NCBI GenBank assembly: GCA_017552965.1
Contig: JAFZNQ010000052.1
Span: 1-64,000, forward strand
Length of the DNA: 64,000 nucleotides
Direction of reading: 5' to 3'
Source of the DNA: Abditibacteriota bacterium
Lineage (GTDB): Bacteria; Armatimonadota; UBA5829
The notes under the pieces were generated by a model. That model had not been told where the DNA came from. It searched no databases and was given only the letters and a program-made list of their open reading frames with translations. Position 1 is the stretch's first letter. Each line of letters opens with the position of its first letter. The position numbers were made by a program, and so were the translations under genes. Of this stretch, positions 23,158 through 30,563 are shown piece after piece.

Positions 23158-25338
23158 TTACTTTTTCTTCCGGCTGTCCTCGTCTGTGTAGGAGCTGTAA
23201 GAAGAATAATAGTAATACTTGGAGTAGTAGCCTCTCTTTGTCATAGGCAGCTTGTTCAGCACGTAGCCTACCAAAGGAGCGTTTACCGTCTTCATGGCGT
23301 CCAGAGCAAACTTCAGGCTGTTGCGCTTGGTCTGCTTGCAGGTCACCGTCATGATCATACCGTCCACGTAAGTCGCCACGATCTGCGAGTCCGAAATGAA
23401 GGTACAGGGCGAGGTGTCGTAGATGATGTAGTCGAACATGGTCTTCAGCTTCTCCAGCACCTCGATGTTGGCCTTGCTGGACAGGAACTCTGCGGGGTTG
23501 GGAGGCAGAGGACCGGTGGTCAGCAGGCTCAGGCCCGGGATACCCGACTCTCTGATGGCTTCCTCATAGGTGCAGAGGCCCTTCACCAGATTGGAGTAGC
23601 CGATGTTGTTCTTCAGGCCGAACCAGCGGGCGATGTTGGGCTTTCGCAGGTCGGCGTCCACCAGCAGCACTTTCTTGCCGTCCAGGGCCAATACGATGGC
23701 CAGGTTGACGGATATGGTACTCTTGCCCATCTTGGCGTCGGGGCCGGTGATGGCCAGCACCTTGTCGTTGGACTCATAGTGGGAGAAGAGCACGTTGTTC
23801 CTGAAGATCCTGAAGGGCTCCAGCAGCTGGTCCTTCTTGCTCATACCCAGCTGGGCTCTCTCGCCGGGAGCCAGCTCCACCAGAGGGATGCGGCCCAGAC
23901 AGGGCAGAGTGGTGATCTTGTTGACGGTCTCGTCGTCATGTATGGCGTTGTCCAGATTGTCCACCACGTAGGCGGCCATGAGGCCGAAGATGAGACCCAG
24001 CAGGAAGAAGATAGCTACGTTCTTCCTGACGGAGGGCTCCACGGGGCGGAAGTTGGGGATGGCCTCGCTGAGGATGTAGCCCGAATTCAGGTTGGTCTCG
24101 GCGTTGATGCTCAGAGTGTAGTAGTTCTGAGTCAGCTGGGCCATGGTGTTCTGAAGTATCTTGTATCTTTCGGAGAGCTCCAGGAACTTGTCCATCTTGT
24201 CGGGCAGCACGGCGGCCTCGGCGTCCTTTTTGGAGTCCAGGGCGGTGAGAGTGGCCACTCTCTGGGTGAGCTCGGCAATGCTGGCCACCAGCTTGTTCTT
24301 CTCGGTCTTCAGGCTGGTCTTCACGGGGTTGTCCGCATAGGTGCGGCTGCTCTCCACGTAGCTGTTGCGGGTGTCGGCCAGCTTTTTCTCTTCAAACTTG
24401 ATCTGCTCGTCGATGGCCGTGACCTCGGGGGAATCCGGCTGGAACTTCTGCAGCAGCTCGTTCTTCTGGGTGGTCAGGTTGTCTATACGGGTAAGTATAG
24501 CGGCAGCGGTGGGGTTGGTCTGATTGGCGCTGGTCACTTCCTTTTCGGGCTCAGCCTTGGAGGTGGCCTCCAGCGCCGCCAGAGATGCCTTGGCGCTCTC
24601 CAGCTCTATCTTCGCCTTTTCCAGCTCCGCGTCCACGCCGGAGCGGCGCTCCAGCAGCATGGCTATATCCCTGCCGTCCTCGGGCAGATAGATGCCTGTC
24701 TCCTTCTTGTAGCTGGCCAGCTCTTTTCTCACGCCTATGAGGTCCTTGGAGATGTTGTTCATCTCGTCCTCCACGTGGCTGATGGCCTGCTTGGTGAACT
24801 TGCGCTGCAGCTCTATGTCTCTGGCAAAATACACGTTGGCAATGTTGTTGGCAGTCTTGGCGGCCACTTCCGGATCCAGACACTTCACCTTGATGATGAC
24901 GTAGTCGGCGTCGGTGGCGTTCTCCACGGAAGCCAGGTTGGGAGGACAGGTGAGAGAATTGAAGCCCTTTTGCTTCTCCTCATCCGTCAGCTCCTCAAAG
25001 GCCTGCTTCAGGGTGCCGTAGTCCTTGATGGCTTCGATATTGGCGGACAGGGACTTGCCGCTGGTGAGGGCCTGCAGGTTGGACAGCATGGACAGGTCGT
25101 AGCTGGCGCCTCTGGACGCCTGCTTCATCACCACCTTACAGGAGCTCTCGTATTTGACCGGCTGGCGGCCTACTCTGTAGATACCCAGCACTATGAACGC
25201 TACCAGGAATATGAGGACCACCGGCCACCGTCTCAGGAATATATCCCAAAAGTCCATGAAGACGAATTCGTCGGACTTGGAATCTACTATGATATTGTCT
25301 TTGCCGTATTTTTTCTCGTTTGAGGGTTCGTTGCTCAT
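23158..25338 (-). CDS. Wzz-BY-kinase fusion (polysaccharide co-polymerase tyrosine kinase, Wzc-like)
   Basis: 726 residues. TM1 (WPVVLIFLVAFIVLGIY, about 39-55) and TM2 (VAIFFLLGLIFGLMAAYVV, about 440-460) bracket a large coiled-coil Wzz domain. The cytoplasmic kinase has a Walker A near residue 530 (TGPDAKMGKST), Walker A' VLLVDADLRKP, and a C-terminal tyrosine cluster (YYSKYYYYSSYSSY) for autophosphorylation. Walker A reads PDAKMGKS rather than the common P-x-E-G-KS. It should control chain length and export of a capsule or exopolysaccharide with the Wza-like protein upstream and the phosphatases downstream. It starts 15 bp after the Wza-like gene. Confidence 0.93.
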   Translation of the reverse strand: MSNEPSNEKKYGKDNIIVDSKSDEFVFMDFWDIFLRRWPVVLIFLVAFIVLGIYRVGRQPVKYESSCKVVMKQASRGASYDLSMLSNLQALTSGKSLSANIEAIKDYGTLKQAFEELTDEEKQKGFNSLTCPPNLASVENATDADYVIIKVKCLDPEVAAKTANNIANVYFARDIELQRKFTKQAISHVEDEMNNISKDLIGVRKELASYKKETGIYLPEDGRDIAMLLERRSGVDAELEKAKIELESAKASLAALEATSKAEPEKEVTSANQTNPTAAAILTRIDNLTTQKNELLQKFQPDSPEVTAIDEQIKFEEKKLADTRNSYVESSRTYADNPVKTSLKTEKNKLVASIAELTQRVATLTALDSKKDAEAAVLPDKMDKFLELSERYKILQNTMAQLTQNYYTLSINAETNLNSGYILSEAIPNFRPVEPSVRKNVAIFFLLGLIFGLMAAYVVDNLDNAIHDDETVNKITTLPCLGRIPLVELAPGERAQLGMSKKDQLLEPFRIFRNNVLFSHYESNDKVLAITGPDAKMGKSTISVNLAIVLALDGKKVLLVDADLRKPNIARWFGLKNNIGYSNLVKGLCTYEEAIRESGIPGLSLLTTGPLPPNPAEFLSSKANIEVLEKLKTMFDYIIYDTSPCTFISDSQIVATYVDGMIMTVTCKQTKRNSLKFALDAMKTVNAPLVGYVLNKLPMTKRGYYSKYYYYSSYSSYTDEDSRKKK

Positions 25339-25353
25339 TCTATAGCCCTTCCT

Positions 25354-26511
25354 TTAATCCAGAACGTCATCCACGTCTCTTACAGTCCTGACCACGTTGC
25401 TCAGAGTGCTTATGACCGTCTTCCAATCAATGGCTCTGGTGCAGGGGACGAATACCACGTCGCCCGGACGGACGAAGGGGTTCTGGGTCATATCCTGGAG
25501 CTTGACGTATTTGTTGTAGTTGTACACCTTGGTGTCTTCCTCGGTGCCCTTGGGGCCGATGACGGCTATCTCGTTGTAGCGGGCCATGTTCTCCACGCCG
25601 CCGCCTGCCATGGCTATAGCCTCGGTGAGCCTGTAGGTCTCGCCCGGCTTGATCCTGAAGAAGCCCGGCTTCTTCACCCAGCCCACCACGGTGATGCCCA
25701 GATTGTACTCGGGCACTATGATGGTGGAGTTGTCCGCCAGGACTATGTTCTCCAGGGCGGCGCCTTCGCCGCCGGCAAGCACTGTCTGAGTGAAGTCCGC
25801 TATCTTCAGGGAGCCGTCGGGGGCGTACACCTTGACGTGGGCTATGTCCGCAGTCTCGGCAAAGCCGCCGGCAGCGGCTATGGCGGTGACCAGGTTGCCG
25901 GTCTTGCCGGCCAGTCTCTTGAAGCCCTGGTTCTTCACGGAGCCGATCACGTTGACGTTGACGGCGTTCTCCATATCTATGCGGATGATGTCGCCGTTCT
26001 TCAGCAGATAGTCGCTGGAAAGCACGTCGTCATAGGGGGTCTTATACAACGAGCCGTCCGTGGACTTGACCTCCACAAAGATGTCGCCGGCGCTCTGGAA
26101 CTCGTCCAGCTTTTCCACTGAGGCAGCCCGGGCCACTATCTCGGCCAGGCCCATACCGGTCTTGAAGGTATATACGCCGCTCTTGGAAAAGGGGCCTATG
26201 ACAAATACGTTGTCGTTGGTGGGGGTCTCTATGTTGACGTAGATCTCCGGGTTCTTCAGGCGCTTGGACAGCTTGTCTGTCAGCTCCGCCTTGATCTCCT
26301 CGAGAGTCTTGCCCTTAGCCACGATCTCGCCTGCCATGGGAAAAGAGACGGTGCCGTCGGGAGACACTCTGTAGTTGCCCGAGATATCATCCATTCCCAC
26401 GACCGTGATGCTGAGCACGTCGTCTGCTCCCACGTTGTAGCCAAACAGCATACCCGGGAACAGCAGCAACGCCGCCAGCGCCGCAAAAAGCATTTTGATT
26501 GATTTGTGCAT
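25354..26511 (-). CDS. Polysaccharide export protein (Wza-like, SLBB domains)
   Basis: 385 residues. Signal peptide MHKSIKMLFAALAALLLFPG. The Poly_export domain begins YNVGADDVLSITVVGMDD and contains the usual VSPDGTVSFPMAGEI. Two to three SLBB-type segments follow (NVIGSVKNQGFKRLAGK, VGWVKKPGFFRIKPG), then a motif near the end (PFVRPGDVVFVP). It forms the outer-membrane or periplasmic channel for polysaccharide. There is no lipobox cysteine after the signal, unlike E. coli Wza. ATG 26511 has AGGAGA just upstream. First gene of the operon and directly behind a near-consensus promoter. Confidence 0.92.
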   Translation of the reverse strand: MHKSIKMLFAALAALLLFPGMLFGYNVGADDVLSITVVGMDDISGNYRVSPDGTVSFPMAGEIVAKGKTLEEIKAELTDKLSKRLKNPEIYVNIETPTNDNVFVIGPFSKSGVYTFKTGMGLAEIVARAASVEKLDEFQSAGDIFVEVKSTDGSLYKTPYDDVLSSDYLLKNGDIIRIDMENAVNVNVIGSVKNQGFKRLAGKTGNLVTAIAAAGGFAETADIAHVKVYAPDGSLKIADFTQTVLAGGEGAALENIVLADNSTIIVPEYNLGITVVGWVKKPGFFRIKPGETYRLTEAIAMAGGGVENMARYNEIAVIGPKGTEEDTKVYNYNKYVKLQDMTQNPFVRPGDVVFVPCTRAIDWKTVISTLSNVVRTVRDVDDVLD

Positions 26512-26540
26512 GCCGGTCTCCTGTACCAATATTCAACTTC

Positions 26541-26569
26541 ATTATATAGTAAAACCCGAAAAAAGTCAA
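26541..26569 (-). promoter_or_regulatory. Promoter of the polysaccharide export operon
   Basis: TTGACT, 17 bp, TATAAT on the minus strand, about 30 bp upstream of the start codon. Confidence 0.82.
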
Positions 26570-26622
26570 GCAAAATGGCCCCGCAGCCATTATTTCGGAG
26601 GTCTATTTATCCCCGCAAATTG

Positions 26623-26651
26623 TTGCGCCGGGGCCCGGGATGTGCTATAAT
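26623..26651 (+). promoter_or_regulatory. Promoter of the first pectate-lyase-like gene
   Basis: TTGCGC, 17 bp, TATAAT with an upstream TG (TGCTATAAT, extended -10). Confidence 0.72.
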
Positions 26652-26692
26652 ATGAAAAACAGGGCCGGCGCCCTGCTATTTCAAGGTGAAAA

Positions 26693-27961
26693 ATGACAGC
26701 TATTCTCATTCTTGCGGCCGCTCTTGCGGTCCTGGCCGGAGGCCGGGCGCGAGCCGCCTCCTATGACCCCACGGATTTCGGCGCCGTCGGAGACGGCAGG
26801 ACCGACTGCACCGAGGCTTTTCAGAAGGCTCTGGACGCCGCCGGCGAAGCCAGATACGGCGTGGTGAAGGTGCCTGCGGGCAACTTTCTCTTCAGAGGCA
26901 CCCTCAACCTGCCTACCGGCGTCACTCTGGAGGGCACCCGGACCTCGGTGCCTGCCAGCAACGGCCTGAGGGACAAGGGGCTCCCTCTGCCCACGGACGG
27001 CGGCTCCTGCCTGATGCCCTGCGCCTCCCGGGGCAACGAGGAGGGCGAGCCCTTCCTGACCATAGGCACCAACGGCACCGTGAAGGGCTTCGTGTTCTAC
27101 TATCCCGAGCAGGAGCACGACGAGGTCCCGGCCCCCTACCCCTGGACCGTGGCCATGAGGGGCAAGAACCCCGCCCTGCTGGACTGCGAGCTCCTCAACT
27201 CCTACAACGGCATCGACGCGGCCAAAAACGAGCGGGCCCTGGTGCGCAACATCTCCGGCCAGCCCATCCGCAGAGGCATCTTCACGGACGAGATATACGA
27301 CATAGGCCGGTGGGAAAACATCCACTGGAACCCCTGGTACAGCATGAACACCAAGCTGTGGAAATGGCAGCTGGAAAACGGCGAAGCCTTTATCTTCGGC
27401 CGCAGCGACTGGCACTACGCGGTGAACTGCTTCTGCTACGGCTACAAGATAGGCTACAAGTTCATCAAGACCCCCACGGGCACCTGCAACGGCAACTTCC
27501 TGGGTCTGGGGGCCGACGGCTGCAACGTGTCGGTGTATATAGAGCAGTGCAACCCCATGGGCCTGCTGTTCACCAACGGCGAATTCGTGGCCATGTTCGG
27601 CAAGGACCCGGTGATGGTGAAGGCCAGCGCAGCCAACAAGGGCGGCGTGGCCATGTTTGACAACTGCGCCTTCTGGGGCCCCTGCGACTCCAACGCCCGT
27701 ATCAAGGCGGGCTCCTTCACCTTCAACAACTGCAACTTCGTGGACTATGACTGCCACGACCTGGGGACCCCGTCTCTGGACGTCTCCGGCGGCGACGTGA
27801 TAGTGTCCGGCTGCCGGTTCCAGCACAAGGGGCAGGCGGTCCGGCTCTCCGAGGGCGCCGAGGCCCTGATCTTCAAGGACAACGTGCTGAAGACGGACCG
27901 GGTGATAGCCAATTCCTCCTCCGCTCAGGTCATCGAAAAGGACAACGTCATACTGAAATAA
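26693..27961 (+). CDS. Secreted pectate-lyase-like parallel beta-helix protein 1
   Basis: 422 residues with a signal peptide (MTAILILAAALAVLAGG). The Pectate_lyase_3-type start YDPTDFGAVGDGRTDCTEAF is typical of beta-helix proteins such as pectate lyase, polygalacturonase and phage tailspikes. The body is a right-handed beta-helix with Asn/Gly-rich turns (MRGKNPALLDCELLNSYNGI). The next gene is a close paralog with long identical stretches. Substrate and catalytic residues cannot be named. The ATG has AAGGTG upstream and its own promoter. Confidence 0.8.
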   Translation: MTAILILAAALAVLAGGRARAASYDPTDFGAVGDGRTDCTEAFQKALDAAGEARYGVVKVPAGNFLFRGTLNLPTGVTLEGTRTSVPASNGLRDKGLPLPTDGGSCLMPCASRGNEEGEPFLTIGTNGTVKGFVFYYPEQEHDEVPAPYPWTVAMRGKNPALLDCELLNSYNGIDAAKNERALVRNISGQPIRRGIFTDEIYDIGRWENIHWNPWYSMNTKLWKWQLENGEAFIFGRSDWHYAVNCFCYGYKIGYKFIKTPTGTCNGNFLGLGADGCNVSVYIEQCNPMGLLFTNGEFVAMFGKDPVMVKASAANKGGVAMFDNCAFWGPCDSNARIKAGSFTFNNCNFVDYDCHDLGTPSLDVSGGDVIVSGCRFQHKGQAVRLSEGAEALIFKDNVLKTDRVIANSSSAQVIEKDNVILK

Positions 27962-27963
27962 AA

Positions 27964-28009
27964 CTCCCGGGGGCGTCCGCAAAAATATTTGCCGCGGACG
28001 TCCCCGGAG
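27964..28009 (+). terminator. Hairpin between the two pectate-lyase-like genes
   Basis: A 16-17 bp imperfect stem (27964-27980 / 27994-28009) around a 13-nt AT-rich loop, right after the stop codon. No T-run follows; the promoter of the next gene starts within 15 bp. Confidence 0.6.
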
Positions 28010-28019
28010 GGCTTTGGTA

Positions 28020-28028
28020 TGCTATAAT
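28020..28028 (+). promoter_or_regulatory. Extended -10 promoter of the second pectate-lyase-like gene
   Basis: TGCTATAAT; no -35 match, and the -35 position falls in the arm of the preceding hairpin. Confidence 0.5.
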
Positions 28029-28058
28029 AGAAGCAGAAATACACTCAAGGAGACCATT

Positions 28059-29321
28059 ATGAAGCTGAAAATATTCGCAGCGACTCTCATCCTGGCCCTG
28101 TTTGCGGCAGCCGCCATGGCCGTGGAATTCAACGTGAAGGACTATGGCGCCGTAGGCGACGGCAAGACCGACAACACAGCGGCCTTCCAGAAGGCTCTGG
28201 ACGACGCCGGCAAGGCTCTGTACGGCACTGTGGTGGTGGACAACGGCAACTACCTGTTCAAGGGCCACCTGAAGATGCCCGTAGGCGTGACCCTCAAGGG
28301 CACCCGCGCCTCCGTGCCCGCCAACAACGGCATCCGGGACAAGGGCCTGCCCCTGCCCACCGAAGGCGGCTCCACCCTCATGCCCACCGAAAACAGAGGC
28401 AAGGAGAACGGCGACCCCTTTATCCTGATGGACACCAACTGCACCGTGCAGGGCTTCGTGTTCTACTATCCCGAGCAGGAGACCGAAAAGACTCCGGCCG
28501 CCTATCCCTGGACAGTGGCCATGAGAGGCAAGAACCCCGCTCTGCTGGACTGCGAGCTCCTCAACTCCTACAACGGCATCGACGCCTCCCAGAATGAGCG
28601 CCAGCTGGTGCGCAACATCTCCGGCCAGCCTCTGCGCAGAGGCATCTTCACCGACGAGATCTACGACATCGGCCGCTGGGAAAACATCCACTGGAACCCC
28701 TGGTACAGCATGAAGGGCGACCTGTGGGACTTCCAGCTGACCAAGGGCGAAGGCTTTATCCTGGGCAAGAGCGACTGGCACTACGTGTTCAACACCTTTG
28801 CCTACGGCTACGCCATCGGCTACCGCTTCATTGACAACGGACACGGCACCACCAACGGCCAGCTCATGGGCGCCGCTGCCGACGGCTGCAACACCTCGGT
28901 GCAGGTGGACGCCGCCAGCGGTCTGGGCGTGCTGATCACCAACGGCCAGTTCGTGGCCATGTTCAAGGATGACCCGGTCATGGTGCGCATCAAGGACACC
29001 AACAAGGGCGCCGTCATGTTTCAGAACTGCTCCTTCTGGGGCCCCTGCAAGAGCAACGTGGTCATGGAAGGCGGCGAGCTGACCCTGCAGAACTGCAACT
29101 TCGTCAACTGGGCGGACAACAGCCCCTCCGTGGACCTGAGAGCCGGCAACGCCATCATAGACGCCTGCCGCTTCCAGTCCTCCGGCATCCCCGTTCAGGT
29201 GAGCGGCACCTGCAAGGCCCTCATCTTCTCGGACAACATCATAAAGAGCGGCAAGCGCATCAGAAGCTCCATCAAGACCACCATCAAGGACATCAACAAC
29301 ATCTACGGCCTGGCCAATTAG
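28059..29321 (+). CDS. Secreted pectate-lyase-like parallel beta-helix protein 2
   Basis: 420 residues, signal peptide MKLKIFAATLILALFAAAAMA, then FNVKDYGAVGDGKTDNTAAF. It is a tandem paralog of the upstream gene: large blocks such as TVAMRGKNPALLDCELLNSY, RGIFTDEIYDIGRWENIHWN and SDWHY are identical, while loops and the C-terminus differ. ATG 28059 with AAGGAGA upstream was chosen over an in-frame start at 28014 that lies upstream of the promoter -10. Probably acts outside the cytoplasm on a polysaccharide; substrate unknown. Confidence 0.82.
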   Translation: MKLKIFAATLILALFAAAAMAVEFNVKDYGAVGDGKTDNTAAFQKALDDAGKALYGTVVVDNGNYLFKGHLKMPVGVTLKGTRASVPANNGIRDKGLPLPTEGGSTLMPTENRGKENGDPFILMDTNCTVQGFVFYYPEQETEKTPAAYPWTVAMRGKNPALLDCELLNSYNGIDASQNERQLVRNISGQPLRRGIFTDEIYDIGRWENIHWNPWYSMKGDLWDFQLTKGEGFILGKSDWHYVFNTFAYGYAIGYRFIDNGHGTTNGQLMGAAADGCNTSVQVDAASGLGVLITNGQFVAMFKDDPVMVRIKDTNKGAVMFQNCSFWGPCKSNVVMEGGELTLQNCNFVNWADNSPSVDLRAGNAIIDACRFQSSGIPVQVSGTCKALIFSDNIIKSGKRIRSSIKTTIKDINNIYGLAN

Positions 29322-29337
29322 GGACAGGCGGCAAGGC

Positions 29338-29361
29338 GGGGCCCCCGGGCCCCGTTTTTTT
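29338..29361 (+). terminator. Terminator after the second pectate-lyase-like gene
   Basis: Stem GGGGCCC / GGGCCCC followed by G and seven T residues. Confidence 0.8.
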
Positions 29362-29378
29362 CGTCCGGGAGGCCCCCT

Positions 29379-29407
29379 TTGCCCGGGAACAAGAAGTGTG
29401 CTATAAT
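29379..29407 (+). promoter_or_regulatory. Promoter of the DUF1385 gene
   Basis: TTGCCC, 17 bp, TATAAT in the extended form TGCTATAAT, 32 bp before the start codon. Confidence 0.7.
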
Positions 29408-29438
29408 ATATATAGCAAGTTCACAAGAGGAAGGACCC

Positions 29439-30563
29439 ATGTCGGAAGACGCCAACAAAAAGCCAGCCTACGGCGGACAGGCAGTCATAGAAGGGGTGAT
29501 GATGAGAGGCAGATCTCATTTCGCCATAGCCTGCAGACGCGCAAACGGAGAGATCAGGACCACCCTGGAGCCGGTGCAGAACTATCTGGGAGGCATCGGC
29601 AGCTACCGCACTCCCTTTGTGCGGGGCGTCATCGCCCTCATAGACAGCATGTATCTGGGCATGAAGAGCCTCTTCTGGTCCAGCGATATAGCCATGACGG
29701 ACCAGATGGAGGAGGAAGCCCGGCAGCGGGAAGAGGAGCTGGCAGGCTCCGGCGACCGGGAGCTGTCTCCCAAAGAAGCCAAAAGGAGAGAGCGCCTGCT
29801 CCGGGAGCAGCAAAAGGCCAAGAGCCAGCTGGACAGCGCCCAGGGCAAGGCCAACGGCATCCTCATAGGCGCCTCGGCCTTTGTGGGCATGGCGGTGGCT
29901 GTGGCCCTCTTTATGCTGGTGCCCATATACCTCAGCGGCTTTGTGACCAACACCCTGCTGCGCATACCTTCCGCCAACAAGTGGGCCTTTTCTCTGGTGG
30001 AGGGCTTTTTCAAGCTGCTGATATTCTTTCTCTACGTGTACAGCATCTCCTTTATGCCGGACGTGAGGAGGATATTTTCCTATCACGGAGCGGAGCACAA
30101 GACCATCAACGCCTTCGAGGCCGGGGAGGAGCTGACCCCCGACAGGGTCCGGGGCTACTCCCGCATACACACCCGCTGCGGCACCAGCTTCATACTCATA
30201 GTCATAGCGGTGACCATCATAGTATTTTGCTTCGTCCCCAACGAAAACAAGCTGCTGCGGTTCGCCCTCAAGCTGCTGGCCCTGCCTTTGGTGGCCGGCA
30301 TCTCCTATGAGATCATCAAGCTGTCGGCCAGATTCCCCTGCTCGGTGTTTACACGGGTGTTTTTGTCCCCGGGCCTGCTGATGCAGCGTATCACCACCCG
30401 GGAGCCGGAGGACGCCATGCTGGAGTGCGCCATAGCCTCCCTGAAGCTGGTGGTGGACAAGGACAGGGAAGAAGCCGAAGGAGCCGGCGGGGAGGCAGCA
30501 GCTGACGGCGGCGGCCCGGAAGACGCCCCGGCGGAAGCCGGCAGCGGAGGCGCGGACACATGA
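29439..30563 (+). CDS. DUF1385 family membrane protein (YqhQ-like)
   Basis: 374 residues. The family signatures are present: YGGQAVIEGVMMRG near the start, YHGAEHKTINAFEAGEELT, and RIHTRCGTSFILIV. Four or so transmembrane helices are visible (about 150-180, 190-220, 250-290). Members such as Bacillus YqhQ are membrane proteins of unestablished function with conserved His/Glu/Cys residues that could bind metal. The C-terminal tail is acidic and Ala/Gly-rich. ATG 29439 has an AGAGGAAGGA ribosome site. Its TGA overlaps the ATG of the following membrane protein (ATGA), so the two are translationally coupled. Confidence 0.88.
   Translation: MSEDANKKPAYGGQAVIEGVMMRGRSHFAIACRRANGEIRTTLEPVQNYLGGIGSYRTPFVRGVIALIDSMYLGMKSLFWSSDIAMTDQMEEEARQREEELAGSGDRELSPKEAKRRERLLREQQKAKSQLDSAQGKANGILIGASAFVGMAVAVALFMLVPIYLSGFVTNTLLRIPSANKWAFSLVEGFFKLLIFFLYVYSISFMPDVRRIFSYHGAEHKTINAFEAGEELTPDRVRGYSRIHTRCGTSFILIVIAVTIIVFCFVPNENKLLRFALKLLALPLVAGISYEIIKLSARFPCSVFTRVFLSPGLLMQRITTREPEDAMLECAIASLKLVVDKDREEAEGAGGEAAADGGGPEDAPAEAGSGGADT

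Noticed and set aside
22330-25323. Long plus-strand frame opposite the CpsB and kinase genes
   Set aside because: Shadow of the minus-strand BY-kinase; no start signal and biased composition.
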